Positions 45,591 to 53,363 of a stretch of 64,000 bases of DNA are shown here, in pieces. The position numbers and the translations under genes are program-made. Within the stretch, counting starts at the first letter, position 1, and every line of letters begins with the position of its first letter. Below the pieces are notes generated by a model. The model made no database searches. It saw nothing but the letters and a program-made list of their open reading frames with translations, and was not told the DNA's origin. Location of the stretch: positions 1-64,000 of the forward strand of contig NZ_LQXA01000061.1 in the NCBI RefSeq assembly GCF_001618005.1, in the 5' to 3' direction. The stretch is from Clavibacter tessellarius (GTDB lineage: Bacteria > Actinomycetota > Actinomycetes > Actinomycetales > Microbacteriaceae).

Positions 45591-46601
45591 TCAGGCGAGG
45601 CGCCCCTTCGGCGAGCTGTCGCTCGTCTTGGACGGGTCCTTCTCCACGACGTCGCCGAGGGCGTCGTCGATGCGGGTCAGGAGCTCGGCCGGGATCTTCA
45701 CGCCCGAGGCCTTGACGTTCTCGTGCACCTGCTCGGGACGCGAGGCGCCGATGATCGCCGAGGCGACGTTCTCGTTCTGCAGCACCCACGCGACCGCGAG
45801 CTGCGCGAGGGACAGGTTCAGCTCGTCCGCGACGGGCTGCAGCTCCTGCACGCGGGTGAGCGTGTCGTCGTTCATGTAGCGCTTGATCATGTCGGCGCCG
45901 CCCTTGTCGTCCGTGGCGCGCGAGCCCTGCGGCAGGTCCTGGCCCGGCTTGTACTTGCCGGTGAGGACGCCCTGCGCGATGGGGGACCAGACGATCTGGG
46001 AGATGCCGAGGTCCTTCGACGTGGGGACGACCTCCTCCTCGATGACGCGCCAGAGGGCCGAGTACTGCGGTTGGTTCGAGATCAGCTGGAAGCCGAGCTC
46101 GCGGGAGAGGCCGTGCGCCTCGCGGAGCTGCGCCGGGGTCCACTCGCTGACGCCGATGTAGAGCGCCTTGCCCTGGCGGACGACGTCGGCGAACGCCTGC
46201 ATCGTCTCCTCGAGCGGGGTCTCGTAGTCGTAGCGGTGGGCCTGGTAGAGGTCCACGTGGTCGGTCTGGAGGCGCTTGAGCGAGCCGTCGATCGACGCCA
46301 TGATGTGCTTGCGGGAGAGGCCGGTGTCGTTGTGGCCCTTGGCGCCGGTCGGGAAGTAGACCTTCGTGAAGATCTCGAGCCCGTCGCGGTTCTCGCCCTT
46401 GAGCGCGTCGCCGAGGACCTTCTCGGCGACGGTGTTCGCGTAGCCGTCGGCCGTGTCGAACGTGGTGATGCCGGCCTCGAGGGCCGCCTGCACGCACTGC
46501 GTGGCGGTGTCGTTCTCGACCTGCGACCCGTGGGTCAGCCAGTTGCCGTACGTGATCTCGGAGATCTTGAAGCCTGAGTTGCCTAGGTAGCGGAATTCCA
46601 T
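45591..46601 (-). CDS. Aldo/keto reductase (paralogue 1)
   Basis: The 336-residue NADPH-dependent oxidoreductase resembles the Kv-beta/YghZ group that reduces aldehydes such as methylglyoxal. FDTADGYANT holds the catalytic Asp and Tyr, LQTDHVDLYQAHRYD the His, and NQPQYSALWRVIEEEV and IGASRPEQVHENV line the substrate and cofactor sites. Its start is leaderless. It has about 44 differences from paralogue 2 in 336 aligned positions, counted by eye. Confidence 0.92.
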   Translation of the reverse strand: MEFRYLGNSGFKISEITYGNWLTHGSQVENDTATQCVQAALEAGITTFDTADGYANTVAEKVLGDALKGENRDGLEIFTKVYFPTGAKGHNDTGLSRKHIMASIDGSLKRLQTDHVDLYQAHRYDYETPLEETMQAFADVVRQGKALYIGVSEWTPAQLREAHGLSRELGFQLISNQPQYSALWRVIEEEVVPTSKDLGISQIVWSPIAQGVLTGKYKPGQDLPQGSRATDDKGGADMIKRYMNDDTLTRVQELQPVADELNLSLAQLAVAWVLQNENVASAIIGASRPEQVHENVKASGVKIPAELLTRIDDALGDVVEKDPSKTSDSSPKGRLA

Positions 46602-46607
46602 GTCCCG

Positions 46608-46613
46608 ACCCTA
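46608..46613 (-). promoter_or_regulatory. Leaderless promoter of aldo/keto reductase 1
   Basis: On the minus strand TAGGGT (46613 to 46608) is six bases before the ATG at 46601. Confidence 0.6.
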
Positions 46614-46702
46614 CGCCGCAGCCGCTGGAGCCCCGTCGGACGCGGTCTGTCGGGGCGGTGACCGCGGGGTGGACATGCGCCGGCCTGGCGGCCGCGCGGA
46701 CG

Positions 46703-46999
46703 TCAGCGTGGGGTCGATGCCGTCCGGCGTCGGAATGCCGCGACCGACAGGGGCAGCGCGAGGAGAACCACCACGACGGCTGCCCCCATCCATGATCCGG
46801 TGATGGAGACGCTCGGCGATCCGGACGGCTCGACGCCGCCGTCGAGCGCGAGGACGAACGGGATGCGGATGTCGAGGCCGCTGCCGAAGGCGAGGGCCGC
46901 GAGCAGCATGCCGGCGATGGCGACGATGCCCATGGCGACGACGAGTGAGCCGAGGGCGACGGAGGCCCTCTCGGCGCGCGGCAGCGACCTCGGCGTCAT
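46703..46999 (-). CDS. Small two-helix membrane protein, unknown function
   Basis: A 98-residue protein with two hydrophobic segments (SLVVAMGIVAIAGMLLAALA and MGAAVVVVLLALPLSVAAF) around an external loop. AGGAGG before the ATG supports it. It lies between two aldo/keto reductase paralogues on the same strand. The family is not recognised. Confidence 0.68.
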   Translation of the reverse strand: MTPRSLPRAERASVALGSLVVAMGIVAIAGMLLAALAFGSGLDIRIPFVLALDGGVEPSGSPSVSITGSWMGAAVVVVLLALPLSVAAFRRRTASTPR

Positions 47000-47163
47000 G
47001 GCGTCCTCCTGTGCTCCGTCGGCACGGGACGCGCCTTCCGGGTGATCATCGGCGTCAGATGCTACCGCCCGGACGACATCGCGCAGGAGGCCGCCGCGCA
47101 GGTCCGTCGTGAGGCGACGGGAGCCGGGCGACCGCGGTCGGATGTGGCCGCGCGGCACCAGGC

Positions 47164-47200
47164 GCGCGGCCCCGCCCGATCATCTCGGGCGGGGCCGCGC
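47164..47200. terminator. Terminator of aldo/keto reductase 2
   Basis: A perfect 16-bp stem (47164-47179 with 47185-47200) around TCATC lies 32 bases past the stop at 47232. Confidence 0.78.
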
Positions 47201-47231
47201 GGTCGTGCGTTCGTGCGGGCGGGGCGCCGGA

Positions 47232-48242
47232 TCAGGCCTCGCGGGTCTTCGGCGAGCTGTCCTCCGTCTTGCGCGGGTCCTTCTCGACGATGTCGCCGAG
47301 CGCGTCGTCGATGCGCGTCAGCAGCTCGGCGGGGATCTCCACGCCGGAGGCCTTCACGTTCTCGTGCACCTGCTCCGGACGCGAGGCGCCGATGATCGCG
47401 GACGCCACGTTCTCGTTCTGCAGCACCCACGCGACCGCGAGCTGCGCGAGAGAGAGGTCGAGCTCGTCGGCGACGGGCTGCAGCGCCTGCACGCGGGAGA
47501 GCGTGTCGTCGTTCATGAACCGCTTGATCATGTTCGCGCCGCCCTTGTCGTCGGTCGCGCGGGATCCGGACGGCAGCTCCTGGCCGGGCTTGTACTTGCC
47601 GGTGAGCACGCCCTGCGCGATGGGGGACCACACGATCTGCGAGATCCCCAGCTCCTTCGAGGTGGGCACGACCTCCTCCTCGATGACGCGCCAGAGCGCC
47701 GAGTACTGCGGCTGGTTCGAGATCAGCTGGAAGCCCAGCTCCGTCGCGAGCGCGTGGCCGGCGCGCAGCTGCTCGCTCGTCCACTCGCTCACGCCGATGT
47801 AGAGCGCCTTGCCCTGGCGGACGACGTCGGCGAACGCCTGCATCGTCTCCTCGAGCGGCGTCTCGTAGTCGAAGCGGTGCGCCTGGTACAGGTCGATGTA
47901 GTCGGTCTGGAGCCGCTGGAGCGAGCCCTCGACCGAGTCCATGATGTGCTTGCGCGAGAGCCCCACGTCGTTGTGGCCCTTGGGCCCGGTGGGGCCGAAG
48001 ACCTTGGTGAAGATCTCGATGGAGGCACGTCGCTCGTCCTTGAGCGCCTCGCCGAGCACGGTCTCCGCCTTGGTGTTGGCGTAGACGTCCGCGGTGTCGA
48101 AGGTGGTGATCCCCGCCTCGAGCGCGGCCTTCACGCACGCGGTCGCGGTGTCGTTCTCGACCTGCGATCCGTGGGTGAGCCAGTTGCCGTAGGTGATCTC
48201 GGAGATCTTGAGGCCGGAGTTGCCGAGGTATCTGAATTCCAT
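47232..48242 (-). CDS. Aldo/keto reductase (paralogue 2)
   Basis: The 336-residue protein is the same length as paralogue 1, aligns without gaps and shares all motifs (FDTADVYANT, LYQAHRFDYET, NQPQYSALWR, IGASRPEQVHENV). Changes cluster at residues ~60-110 and ~150-170, around the substrate pocket, so substrate range may have shifted. It is also leaderless. Confidence 0.92.
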   Translation of the reverse strand: MEFRYLGNSGLKISEITYGNWLTHGSQVENDTATACVKAALEAGITTFDTADVYANTKAETVLGEALKDERRASIEIFTKVFGPTGPKGHNDVGLSRKHIMDSVEGSLQRLQTDYIDLYQAHRFDYETPLEETMQAFADVVRQGKALYIGVSEWTSEQLRAGHALATELGFQLISNQPQYSALWRVIEEEVVPTSKELGISQIVWSPIAQGVLTGKYKPGQELPSGSRATDDKGGANMIKRFMNDDTLSRVQALQPVADELDLSLAQLAVAWVLQNENVASAIIGASRPEQVHENVKASGVEIPAELLTRIDDALGDIVEKDPRKTEDSSPKTREA

Positions 48243-48248
48243 GGTCCG

Positions 48249-48254
48249 ACCGTA
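48249..48254 (-). promoter_or_regulatory. Leaderless promoter of aldo/keto reductase 2
   Basis: TACGGT (48254 to 48249 on the minus strand) is six bases before the ATG at 48242. The flank is similar to that of paralogue 1. Confidence 0.6.
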
Positions 48255-48306
48255 CGCCGGGCACCTCCGCGGTTCCGCACGAAAGTGTGCGACGGCGGCA
48301 CGCACG

Positions 48307-48342
48307 ACGACGCCCGCCCCCGAGTCCGGGAGCGGGCGTCGT
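48307..48342 (-). terminator. terC terminator
   Basis: ACGACGCCCGC (48307-48317) and GCGGGCGTCGT (48332-48342) form an 11-bp stem with further inner pairing (CCCG/CGGG), just past the terC stop. Confidence 0.7.
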
Positions 48343-48358
48343 GGTCGTGCGGGGAGCG

Positions 48359-49450
48359 CTAGCGGCGCGGGGCGTCCGCGTCCGCTTCCACGCTGCGGCC
48401 GGAGTCGCGCGCCGCGTCGTCGTCCGCGTCGGCCGGGGCCTTCTCGCCCGCGACGGCGGCCGCCTGGTCGGTGCCCTCGACGGCGGACGCGTCGCGCTTC
48501 GTCTTCGCGAGGCTGGCGACGGTCGCCACCGTGATGGTGAGGAGGATGAACGACAGCGAGAACCAGATCGGGATCTCGGGGGCCCACAGCATCGGCTCGC
48601 CGCCGTTGATGAAGGGCACCTCGTTCACGTGCATGGCGTGCAGCACGAGCTTCACGGCGATGAAGCCGAGGATGACCGCGAGGCCCTGCGAGAGGTAGAC
48701 GAGGCGCTCGAGAAGGCCGGAGATCAGGAAGTACAGCTGGCGGAGGCCGAGCAGCGCGAAGGCGTTGGCGGTGAAGACGATGTACGCCTCCTGCGTCAGC
48801 CCGAAGATCGCGGGGATGGAGTCGAGCGCGAACAGCACGTCGGTGAGGCCGATGGCGAGCATCACCAGGAACATCGGGGTGAAGAGCCTCTTGCCGTCGA
48901 CGCGGGTCGTGAGCTTGTCGCCGTCGTAGTGGTCCGAGGTGGGGATGAAGCGGCGGAGCACGCGGATGAGCTTCGAGTCGGACTCGTCCTCGTCGTGCGT
49001 CTCCTTCATCTGCTTGTAGGCCATCACGAGGAGCAGGGCCCCGAAGAGGTAGAAGACCCAGGAGAAGTTGTCGATGATCGCGGAGCCCATCGCGATGAAG
49101 ATGCCGCGCATCACGAGCGCGATGGCGATGCCGACGAGCAGCACCTTCTGCTGGAAGGCCCGCGGCACGGCGAAGCTCGACATGATGATGAGGAAGACGA
49201 AGAGGTTGTCGACGCTCAGCGCCTTCTCCGTCACGTAGCCGGCGAAGTACTCGCCGCCGAAGGTCCAGTTCGAGAAGACGCCGACGCCCACGCCGAAGAC
49301 GAGCGCGATGACGATGTAGACGACCGACCAGGTCGCGGACTCCTTCAGCGTCGGCTCGTGCGCCTTCCGCACGTGCGCGAAGAAGTCGAAGACGAGCAGG
49401 CCGAGGACGGCCGCGATGGTCGCGGCCCAGAGCCAGAAGGGGACATCCAT
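48359..49450 (-). CDS. TerC/Alx-family membrane protein (probable metal exporter)
   Basis: The 363-residue polytopic protein has the TerC features TEKALSVDNLFVFLIIMSSF and LAIGLTDVLFALDSIPAIFG, whose Asp residues lie within membrane helices and suit cation transport. TerC/Alx proteins act in manganese homeostasis and exoenzyme metalation. The C-terminus is an acidic tail. The 5' leader holds a yybP-ykoY riboswitch, which senses Mn2+ and supports the manganese role. GGAG about 11 bases upstream gives the ATG at 49450. Confidence 0.92.
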   Translation of the reverse strand: MDVPFWLWAATIAAVLGLLVFDFFAHVRKAHEPTLKESATWSVVYIVIALVFGVGVGVFSNWTFGGEYFAGYVTEKALSVDNLFVFLIIMSSFAVPRAFQQKVLLVGIAIALVMRGIFIAMGSAIIDNFSWVFYLFGALLLVMAYKQMKETHDEDESDSKLIRVLRRFIPTSDHYDGDKLTTRVDGKRLFTPMFLVMLAIGLTDVLFALDSIPAIFGLTQEAYIVFTANAFALLGLRQLYFLISGLLERLVYLSQGLAVILGFIAVKLVLHAMHVNEVPFINGGEPMLWAPEIPIWFSLSFILLTITVATVASLAKTKRDASAVEGTDQAAAVAGEKAPADADDDAARDSGRSVEADADAPRR

Positions 49451-49463
49451 TTCGGGGGTTCTC

Positions 49464-49610
49464 CAGTACTCGGACCGCTTGTGGGTCCGGTGGGGTACTG
49501 AAGGTCTCCTCCACCCCGCGAGCTGCTGCTCACGGAACCGGCCGCACGGGTCGGAGTGGTCCGACCGTATTGACGACACGACCGCCGGATGGGAGTACTC
49601 CCCTTCGGGA
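49464..49610 (-). ncRNA. yybP-ykoY manganese riboswitch with expression platform
   Basis: Reading the minus strand, AAGGGGAGTA starts the aptamer near 49605, CGTCAATACG follows, and GGTGGAGGAGACCTTC closes it at 49515-49500. These match the conserved ends and core of the yybP-ykoY family, known to sense Mn2+ upstream of terC/mntP genes. A second hairpin (GTACTG 49495-49500 with CAGTAC 49464-49469, and GGTCCG with CGGACC inside) reaches into the GGAG ribosome site, so control of translation is likely. TACACT near 49615-49620 may be the -10. Confidence 0.85.
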
Positions 49611-49701
49611 CACGAGTGTATACGGCCGCATGGAGCGCATCCGACCACGCGGGCGGATCCCCAGCCGGGCGAGCGTGCTCGGGCCCGGCGTAGGAGTCCC
49701 G

Positions 49702-50121
49702 CTACTCGAGGAAGAGCAGCGCGATGCCGGCGACCGCCGCGACGGCGCCGATGCCGATCAGCACGAGGCCGGTGATGCGGAGCGCACGGCCGTCGAGCTC
49801 GGGCGCGTGGGTGCGGACCCGCCAGGGGGCGCGAGGCGAGAACCAGACGCGCACGTCGGATCCGGCGGCCAGGTCGCGGGTCTCGTCGGTGTCGGCGGGC
49901 GCCTCGTGCACGTCGCCGTCGTCGTCGAACCACCGGAGGACGCGGGCGGATCCGGCGCCGTCGTGGCCCGCCGGCGCGTCGGCAACGAGCCCCTCCGTCG
50001 CCGTCCAGCGGCGGCCGAGCACGCGGACGGAGACGCCCGCCACGTAGAGCGCGATGCCCGGGACGAGCGCGATCCAGGTGAGGAACTCGATGATGAGGGA
50101 CGCCGCGGCGAGACCGTCCAT
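49702..50121 (-). CDS. DUF3592-like membrane protein
   Basis: A 139-residue protein with an N-terminal helix (FLTWIALVPGIALYVAGV), a ~70-residue external beta-rich domain (SARVLRWFDDDGDVHEAP, SDVRVWFSPRAPWRVRT) and a C-terminal helix (ITGLVLIGIGAVAAVAGIALL). This layout fits DUF3592. Function unknown. Confidence 0.7.
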   Translation of the reverse strand: MDGLAAASLIIEFLTWIALVPGIALYVAGVSVRVLGRRWTATEGLVADAPAGHDGAGSARVLRWFDDDGDVHEAPADTDETRDLAAGSDVRVWFSPRAPWRVRTHAPELDGRALRITGLVLIGIGAVAAVAGIALLFLE

Positions 50122-50240
50122 GCGTGGTGCCCCCGCGTCCGCTCGTGGTGGACCCGACCGGGCCCGGAGCTCGATGCTATCGGGGCGCCCCCCGTGGTCC
50201 GGGCGGGGGAGGCGCGGAGCGGCGTCGCTCGGCCCGCCGC

Positions 50241-50879
50241 CTAGAGGTCGATGCTGTCGCCGGGCTCGAGCGCGTGGAACTCGCCGCCGCCCTGCTCGGT
50301 CGCCCACTGCAGGCGCCCGTTCGACATGGCCTTGCCCGCCGCCGACAGCACCATCTCGTGGGTGGGGAACGCGCGACGCGGCTTCACCGCGAGGACGTAG
50401 TCGATGGACTCGCTGATCTTCATCCAGGGCGCGCCGGCCGGAGCGGCCAGGAGGTCGACCTCCACGCCCTCGGGGATCGTGAACGAGTCGCCCGCGTAGT
50501 AGAGGGCGTCGTTCACGAGCACGCCGAGGTTCTGCACGACGGGGATCGACTCGTGGATGACGGCGTGGTCGCCGCCGAAGAAGCGCAGCGTGAACGGGCC
50601 GACCTCGACGACGTCGCCCGCCTCGACGACGGTCACGTCGAAGTCGGTCGCTGCGGCCGCCACGCCGGACGGCGCGTAGACGGGCACGCCCTCGTTCTTG
50701 TCGAGGATCCGCTTCAGCTGCTCGGGCGTCCAGTGGTCGGGGTGCTCGTGCGTGATGACGATCGCGTCGGCGTTCATCGCCTCCGTGATGGGGGTGGTGA
50801 AGGAGCCCGGGTCGATGAAGAGCTTCCGTCCGCTCTGTTCCAGGACCAGGGCGGCGTGCTCGAGCTTCGTCAATCGCAT
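50241..50879 (-). CDS. MBL-fold metallo-hydrolase (UlaG-like)
   Basis: A 212-residue metallo-beta-lactamase-fold protein. VITHEHPDHW gives the HxHxDH metal site; FFGGDHAVIHESIP, LYYAGDSF and FPTHEMV give the other ligands. The fold starts at once (MRLTKLEHAALVLEQSGRKL) as in UlaG/YtnP-type enzymes. No clear ribosome site precedes the ATG, so a start further upstream is possible. Substrate unknown. Confidence 0.82.
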   Translation of the reverse strand: MRLTKLEHAALVLEQSGRKLFIDPGSFTTPITEAMNADAIVITHEHPDHWTPEQLKRILDKNEGVPVYAPSGVAAAATDFDVTVVEAGDVVEVGPFTLRFFGGDHAVIHESIPVVQNLGVLVNDALYYAGDSFTIPEGVEVDLLAAPAGAPWMKISESIDYVLAVKPRRAFPTHEMVLSAAGKAMSNGRLQWATEQGGGEFHALEPGDSIDL

Positions 50880-50936
50880 GAGAGGAGCCAACACCGTCGA
50901 GGCGGCGGGGGCAAACCGGCCCGGTCGGGGCTCGAT

Positions 50937-50966
50937 TTGGTCGGGCTGTGCGCGCTGTGGCATACT
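50937..50966 (+). promoter_or_regulatory. tRNA-Glu promoter
   Basis: TTGGTC (50937-50942) and CATACT (50961-50966) are 18 bases apart, as at the tRNA-Gln promoter, and are also followed by ACTCGACGAG. Confidence 0.55.
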
Positions 50967-50983
50967 CGACGAGTTGCAAAAAC

Positions 50984-51059
50984 GGCCCCATCGTTTAGCG
51001 GCCTAGGACACCGCCCTCTCACGGCGGTAACACCGGTTCGAATCCGGTTGGGGTCACCA
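50984..51059 (+). tRNA. tRNA-Glu (anticodon CUC)
   Basis: The acceptor GGCCCCA/TGGGGTC, anticodon stem CCGCC/GGCGG with loop CTCTCAC (anticodon CTC) and T loop TTCGAAT are clear. CCA is encoded at 51057-51059, unlike the tRNA-Gln gene. Confidence 0.94.
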
Positions 51060-51070
51060 CCGCATCATCC

Positions 51071-51110
51071 AGCCCGGTCCCTCCTCACGGAGGGCCCGGG
51101 CTTTCTTCTT
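51071..51110 (+). terminator. Intrinsic terminator of tRNA-Glu
   Basis: 51071-51084 pairs with 51089-51102 (one mismatch) around TCAC, followed by the pyrimidine run CTTTCTTCTT. Confidence 0.85.
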
Positions 51111-51153
51111 CTCCCCGGCGGCGGATCCGGCTCGGGGCGACACCCGCGGCCTG

Positions 51154-51165
51154 TACCGTCGAGGG
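51154..51165 (+). promoter_or_regulatory. Leaderless promoter
   Basis: TACCGT (51154-51159) is followed by six bases and the GTG at 51166. Confidence 0.6.
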
Positions 51166-51888
51166 GTGAGTGTGCACCTGGTCGGAGGCGGCCTGTCGGA
51201 TGACGACACCCCCCTCCTCGCGCGGTTCCTGTCCGAGGCGACGACGAGGGCGACCGCGGCCGCCCGGTTGGAGCCGGCCCGCATCGCCGTGGTCCTCGTC
51301 CACGACGGCCTCGGCGCCGAGTGGTTCGACCAGTACGCCCAGGCGCTGCGTGCCGGCGGTTCGTGCGAGCCGGTCGCGGTGCTCGCGCCCGAGGGCGGAT
51401 CCATCGAGGTCGCGCAGCTGCAGGACGTGGACGGCATCGTCGTCGGCGGGGGCCTCACGCCCGCGTACCGCCAGGCGCTCGAGCCGGTCTTCGGCGAGAT
51501 CCGCCGCCAGGTCACCGCGGGCGTCCCGTACCTCGGCTTCTCCGCCGGCGCCGCGGTCGCCGCCGAGACCGCCATCGTCGGCGGCTGGCGCATCGGCGAC
51601 GTCGAGGTCGTGCAGGAGTCCGCGAGCGAGGACCTCGACGAGGTCACGGTCGAGCAGGGCATCGGCCTCATCGACGTCGCGGTCGACGTGCACGCCGCGC
51701 AGTGGGGCACCCTCACCCGGCTCATCGCCGCCACCGAGGCCGGGCTCGTCGAGGGCGGCGTCGCCATCGACGAGGGCACCGTGCTCATCGTGGGCGAGGG
51801 CCAGCTGGTCGTCGAGGGGCGCGGCAGCGTCTGGTCGGTCATCGGCTCGGAGACCGGCGTCACCGTCAGCTCCGCCGGCGCCTCCTGA
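51166..51888 (+). CDS. Peptidase S51 / class I glutamine amidotransferase-like protein
   Basis: The 240-residue protein starts [13 protein letters not shown] and has [18 protein letters not shown], then the nucleophile elbow [16 protein letters not shown] with Ser near residue 126, as in dipeptidase E and cyanophycinase. A role in cleaving aspartyl dipeptides or similar is possible. ung begins ten bases after its stop. Confidence 0.8.
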   Translation: MSVHLVGGGLSDDDTPLLARFLSEATTRATAAARLEPARIAVVLVHDGLGAEWFDQYAQALRAGGSCEPVAVLAPEGGSIEVAQLQDVDGIVVGGGLTPAYRQALEPVFGEIRRQVTAGVPYLGFSAGAAVAAETAIVGGWRIGDVEVVQESASEDLDEVTVEQGIGLIDVAVDVHAAQWGTLTRLIAATEAGLVEGGVAIDEGTVLIVGEGQLVVEGRGSVWSVIGSETGVTVSSAGAS

Positions 51889-51898
51889 TCGGCCGCCC

Positions 51899-52585
51899 GT
51901 GGCGCTGACCCTGCCGGAGCTCGTCGAGCGCGGCCTCATGGACGCCGGCTGGGCCGAGGCGCTCGTTCCCGTCGCCGACGACATCGCGCGGATGGGCGAG
52001 TGGCTGCGCGGCGAGGTCGCCGCCGGCCGTCCCTACCTCCCCGCCGGGGACCGCGTGCTGCGTGCGTTCCAGCAGCCGCTCGCCGACGTGCGCGTGCTCA
52101 TCGTGGGGCAGGATCCGTACCCCACGCCCGGCCATCCCGTCGGCCTCTCGTTCTCGGTCGAGCCCGACGTGCGGCCCGTGCCGCGGAGCCTCGTCAACAT
52201 CCACCGGGAGCTGCGCGACGACCTCGGCATCCCGACCCCCGAGCACGGCGACCTCACCGCGTGGACCCGCAGCGGCGTGCTGCTGCTCAACCGCGTGCTC
52301 ACGGTGCGGCCGGGCGCGCCCGCCTCGCATCGCGGCACGGGCTGGGAGGCCGTGACGGAGTGCGCCATCCGTGCGCTCGCCGACCGCGGCGGCCCGCTCG
52401 TCGCGGTCCTCTGGGGCAAGGACGCCGGGTCGCTCGCGCCGATGCTCGCGCCCGTGCCGTCCATCACGTCCGTGCACCCGAGCCCGCTGTCGGCATCGCG
52501 CGGCTTCTTCGGGTCGAGGCCGTTCAGCCGGGCCGACGCGCTGCTCCGCGAGCAGGGCGCGGATCCGGTCGACTGGCGGCTCTGA
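51899..52585 (+). CDS. ung: Uracil-DNA glycosylase (family 1)
   Basis: The 228-residue enzyme removes uracil from [23 protein letters not shown] (about residues 68-87) holds the catalytic Asp of GQDPY, where the usual His after Tyr is Pro. [13 protein letters not shown] and [18 protein letters not shown] (minor-groove loop) complete the set. GTG start; probably co-transcribed with the S51-type gene. Confidence 0.94.
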   Translation: MALTLPELVERGLMDAGWAEALVPVADDIARMGEWLRGEVAAGRPYLPAGDRVLRAFQQPLADVRVLIVGQDPYPTPGHPVGLSFSVEPDVRPVPRSLVNIHRELRDDLGIPTPEHGDLTAWTRSGVLLLNRVLTVRPGAPASHRGTGWEAVTECAIRALADRGGPLVAVLWGKDAGSLAPMLAPVPSITSVHPSPLSASRGFFGSRPFSRADALLREQGADPVDWRL

Positions 52586-52661
52586 GCCCGCGGCCGTCCG
52601 CACCTGATCCGCGCTGCGGGCGGCCGCGCACACCGCCCGGACCGGCGCGCGGCCCTGGCCG

Positions 52662-52673
52662 TAGGATCGCCCC
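52662..52673 (+). promoter_or_regulatory. Leaderless promoter of the GNAT gene
   Basis: TAGGAT (52662-52667) is followed by six bases and the ATG at 52674. Confidence 0.6.
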
Positions 52674-53363
52674 ATGCTCGAGGAGGAATACCAGACGAGG
52701 CGCCGCCTGCCCGCCCACCTCCGGAAGCCCGCGCCGCCCGTGCCCGTGTTCTCCTTCGAGATCCGCGCAGCCGCCGTCTCCGATCTCCCGGACATCCGGG
52801 AGATCTACAACCACTACGTCATGAACAGCACTGTCACCTTCGACGAGACCCGCATGACGCTCGCCCGGTGGCGCGGCCGGTTCGGCCAGCTCGAGCGGAT
52901 GGGGATGCCGTTCCTCGTCGCCGTCTCGCCGTCGGGCCAGGTGCTCGGCTACGCGCTCGTGGAGCCCGTCGGGAACCGCCGCTCGTCGCGCACGACGGTG
53001 GAGGACTCGATCTACCTGGGCGCCGCGTCCACCGGCAAGGGCCTCGGCCGCGCGCTGCTGGAGGCGCTCCTCGACGCGTGCCGGGAGGCGCGGATCCGGG
53101 AGGTCATCGCGGTCATCGCCGACCAGGGCGCCGAGGCGTCCATCCGGCTGCACGCGTCGCTCGGCTTCACCGAGAGCGGGCGGATGGGCCGCGTCGGCTG
53201 GAAGTTCGGGCGCTGGCTCGGCACCGTCACCATGCAGGCGAGCCTCAAGCCGACGGAGCGGCCGGGCCGGTGGGCGCGGGCCATGCGGCGATCGTCTCCT
53301 GGCGACGACGCTCCTCGTCCCACCACGCCCGCTGCCGCTCCTGGAGCTGCTCCTTCGCGGTGA
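52674..53363 (+). CDS. GNAT acetyltransferase (phosphinothricin acetyltransferase-like)
   Basis: The 229-residue protein has a ~25-residue N-terminal extension and then the GNAT fold of the PAT type: DLPDIREIYNHYVMNSTVTF, SIYLGAASTGKGLGRALLEA with the acetyl-CoA loop, and SIRLHASLGFTESGRMGRVG. Such enzymes acetylate small amines such as phosphinothricin or methionine sulfone. The last ~40 residues overlap, on the opposite strand, the 3' end of the CPBP gene by 119 bases. Confidence 0.88.
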   Translation: MLEEEYQTRRRLPAHLRKPAPPVPVFSFEIRAAAVSDLPDIREIYNHYVMNSTVTFDETRMTLARWRGRFGQLERMGMPFLVAVSPSGQVLGYALVEPVGNRRSSRTTVEDSIYLGAASTGKGLGRALLEALLDACREARIREVIAVIADQGAEASIRLHASLGFTESGRMGRVGWKFGRWLGTVTMQASLKPTERPGRWARAMRRSSPGDDAPRPTTPAAAPGAAPSR

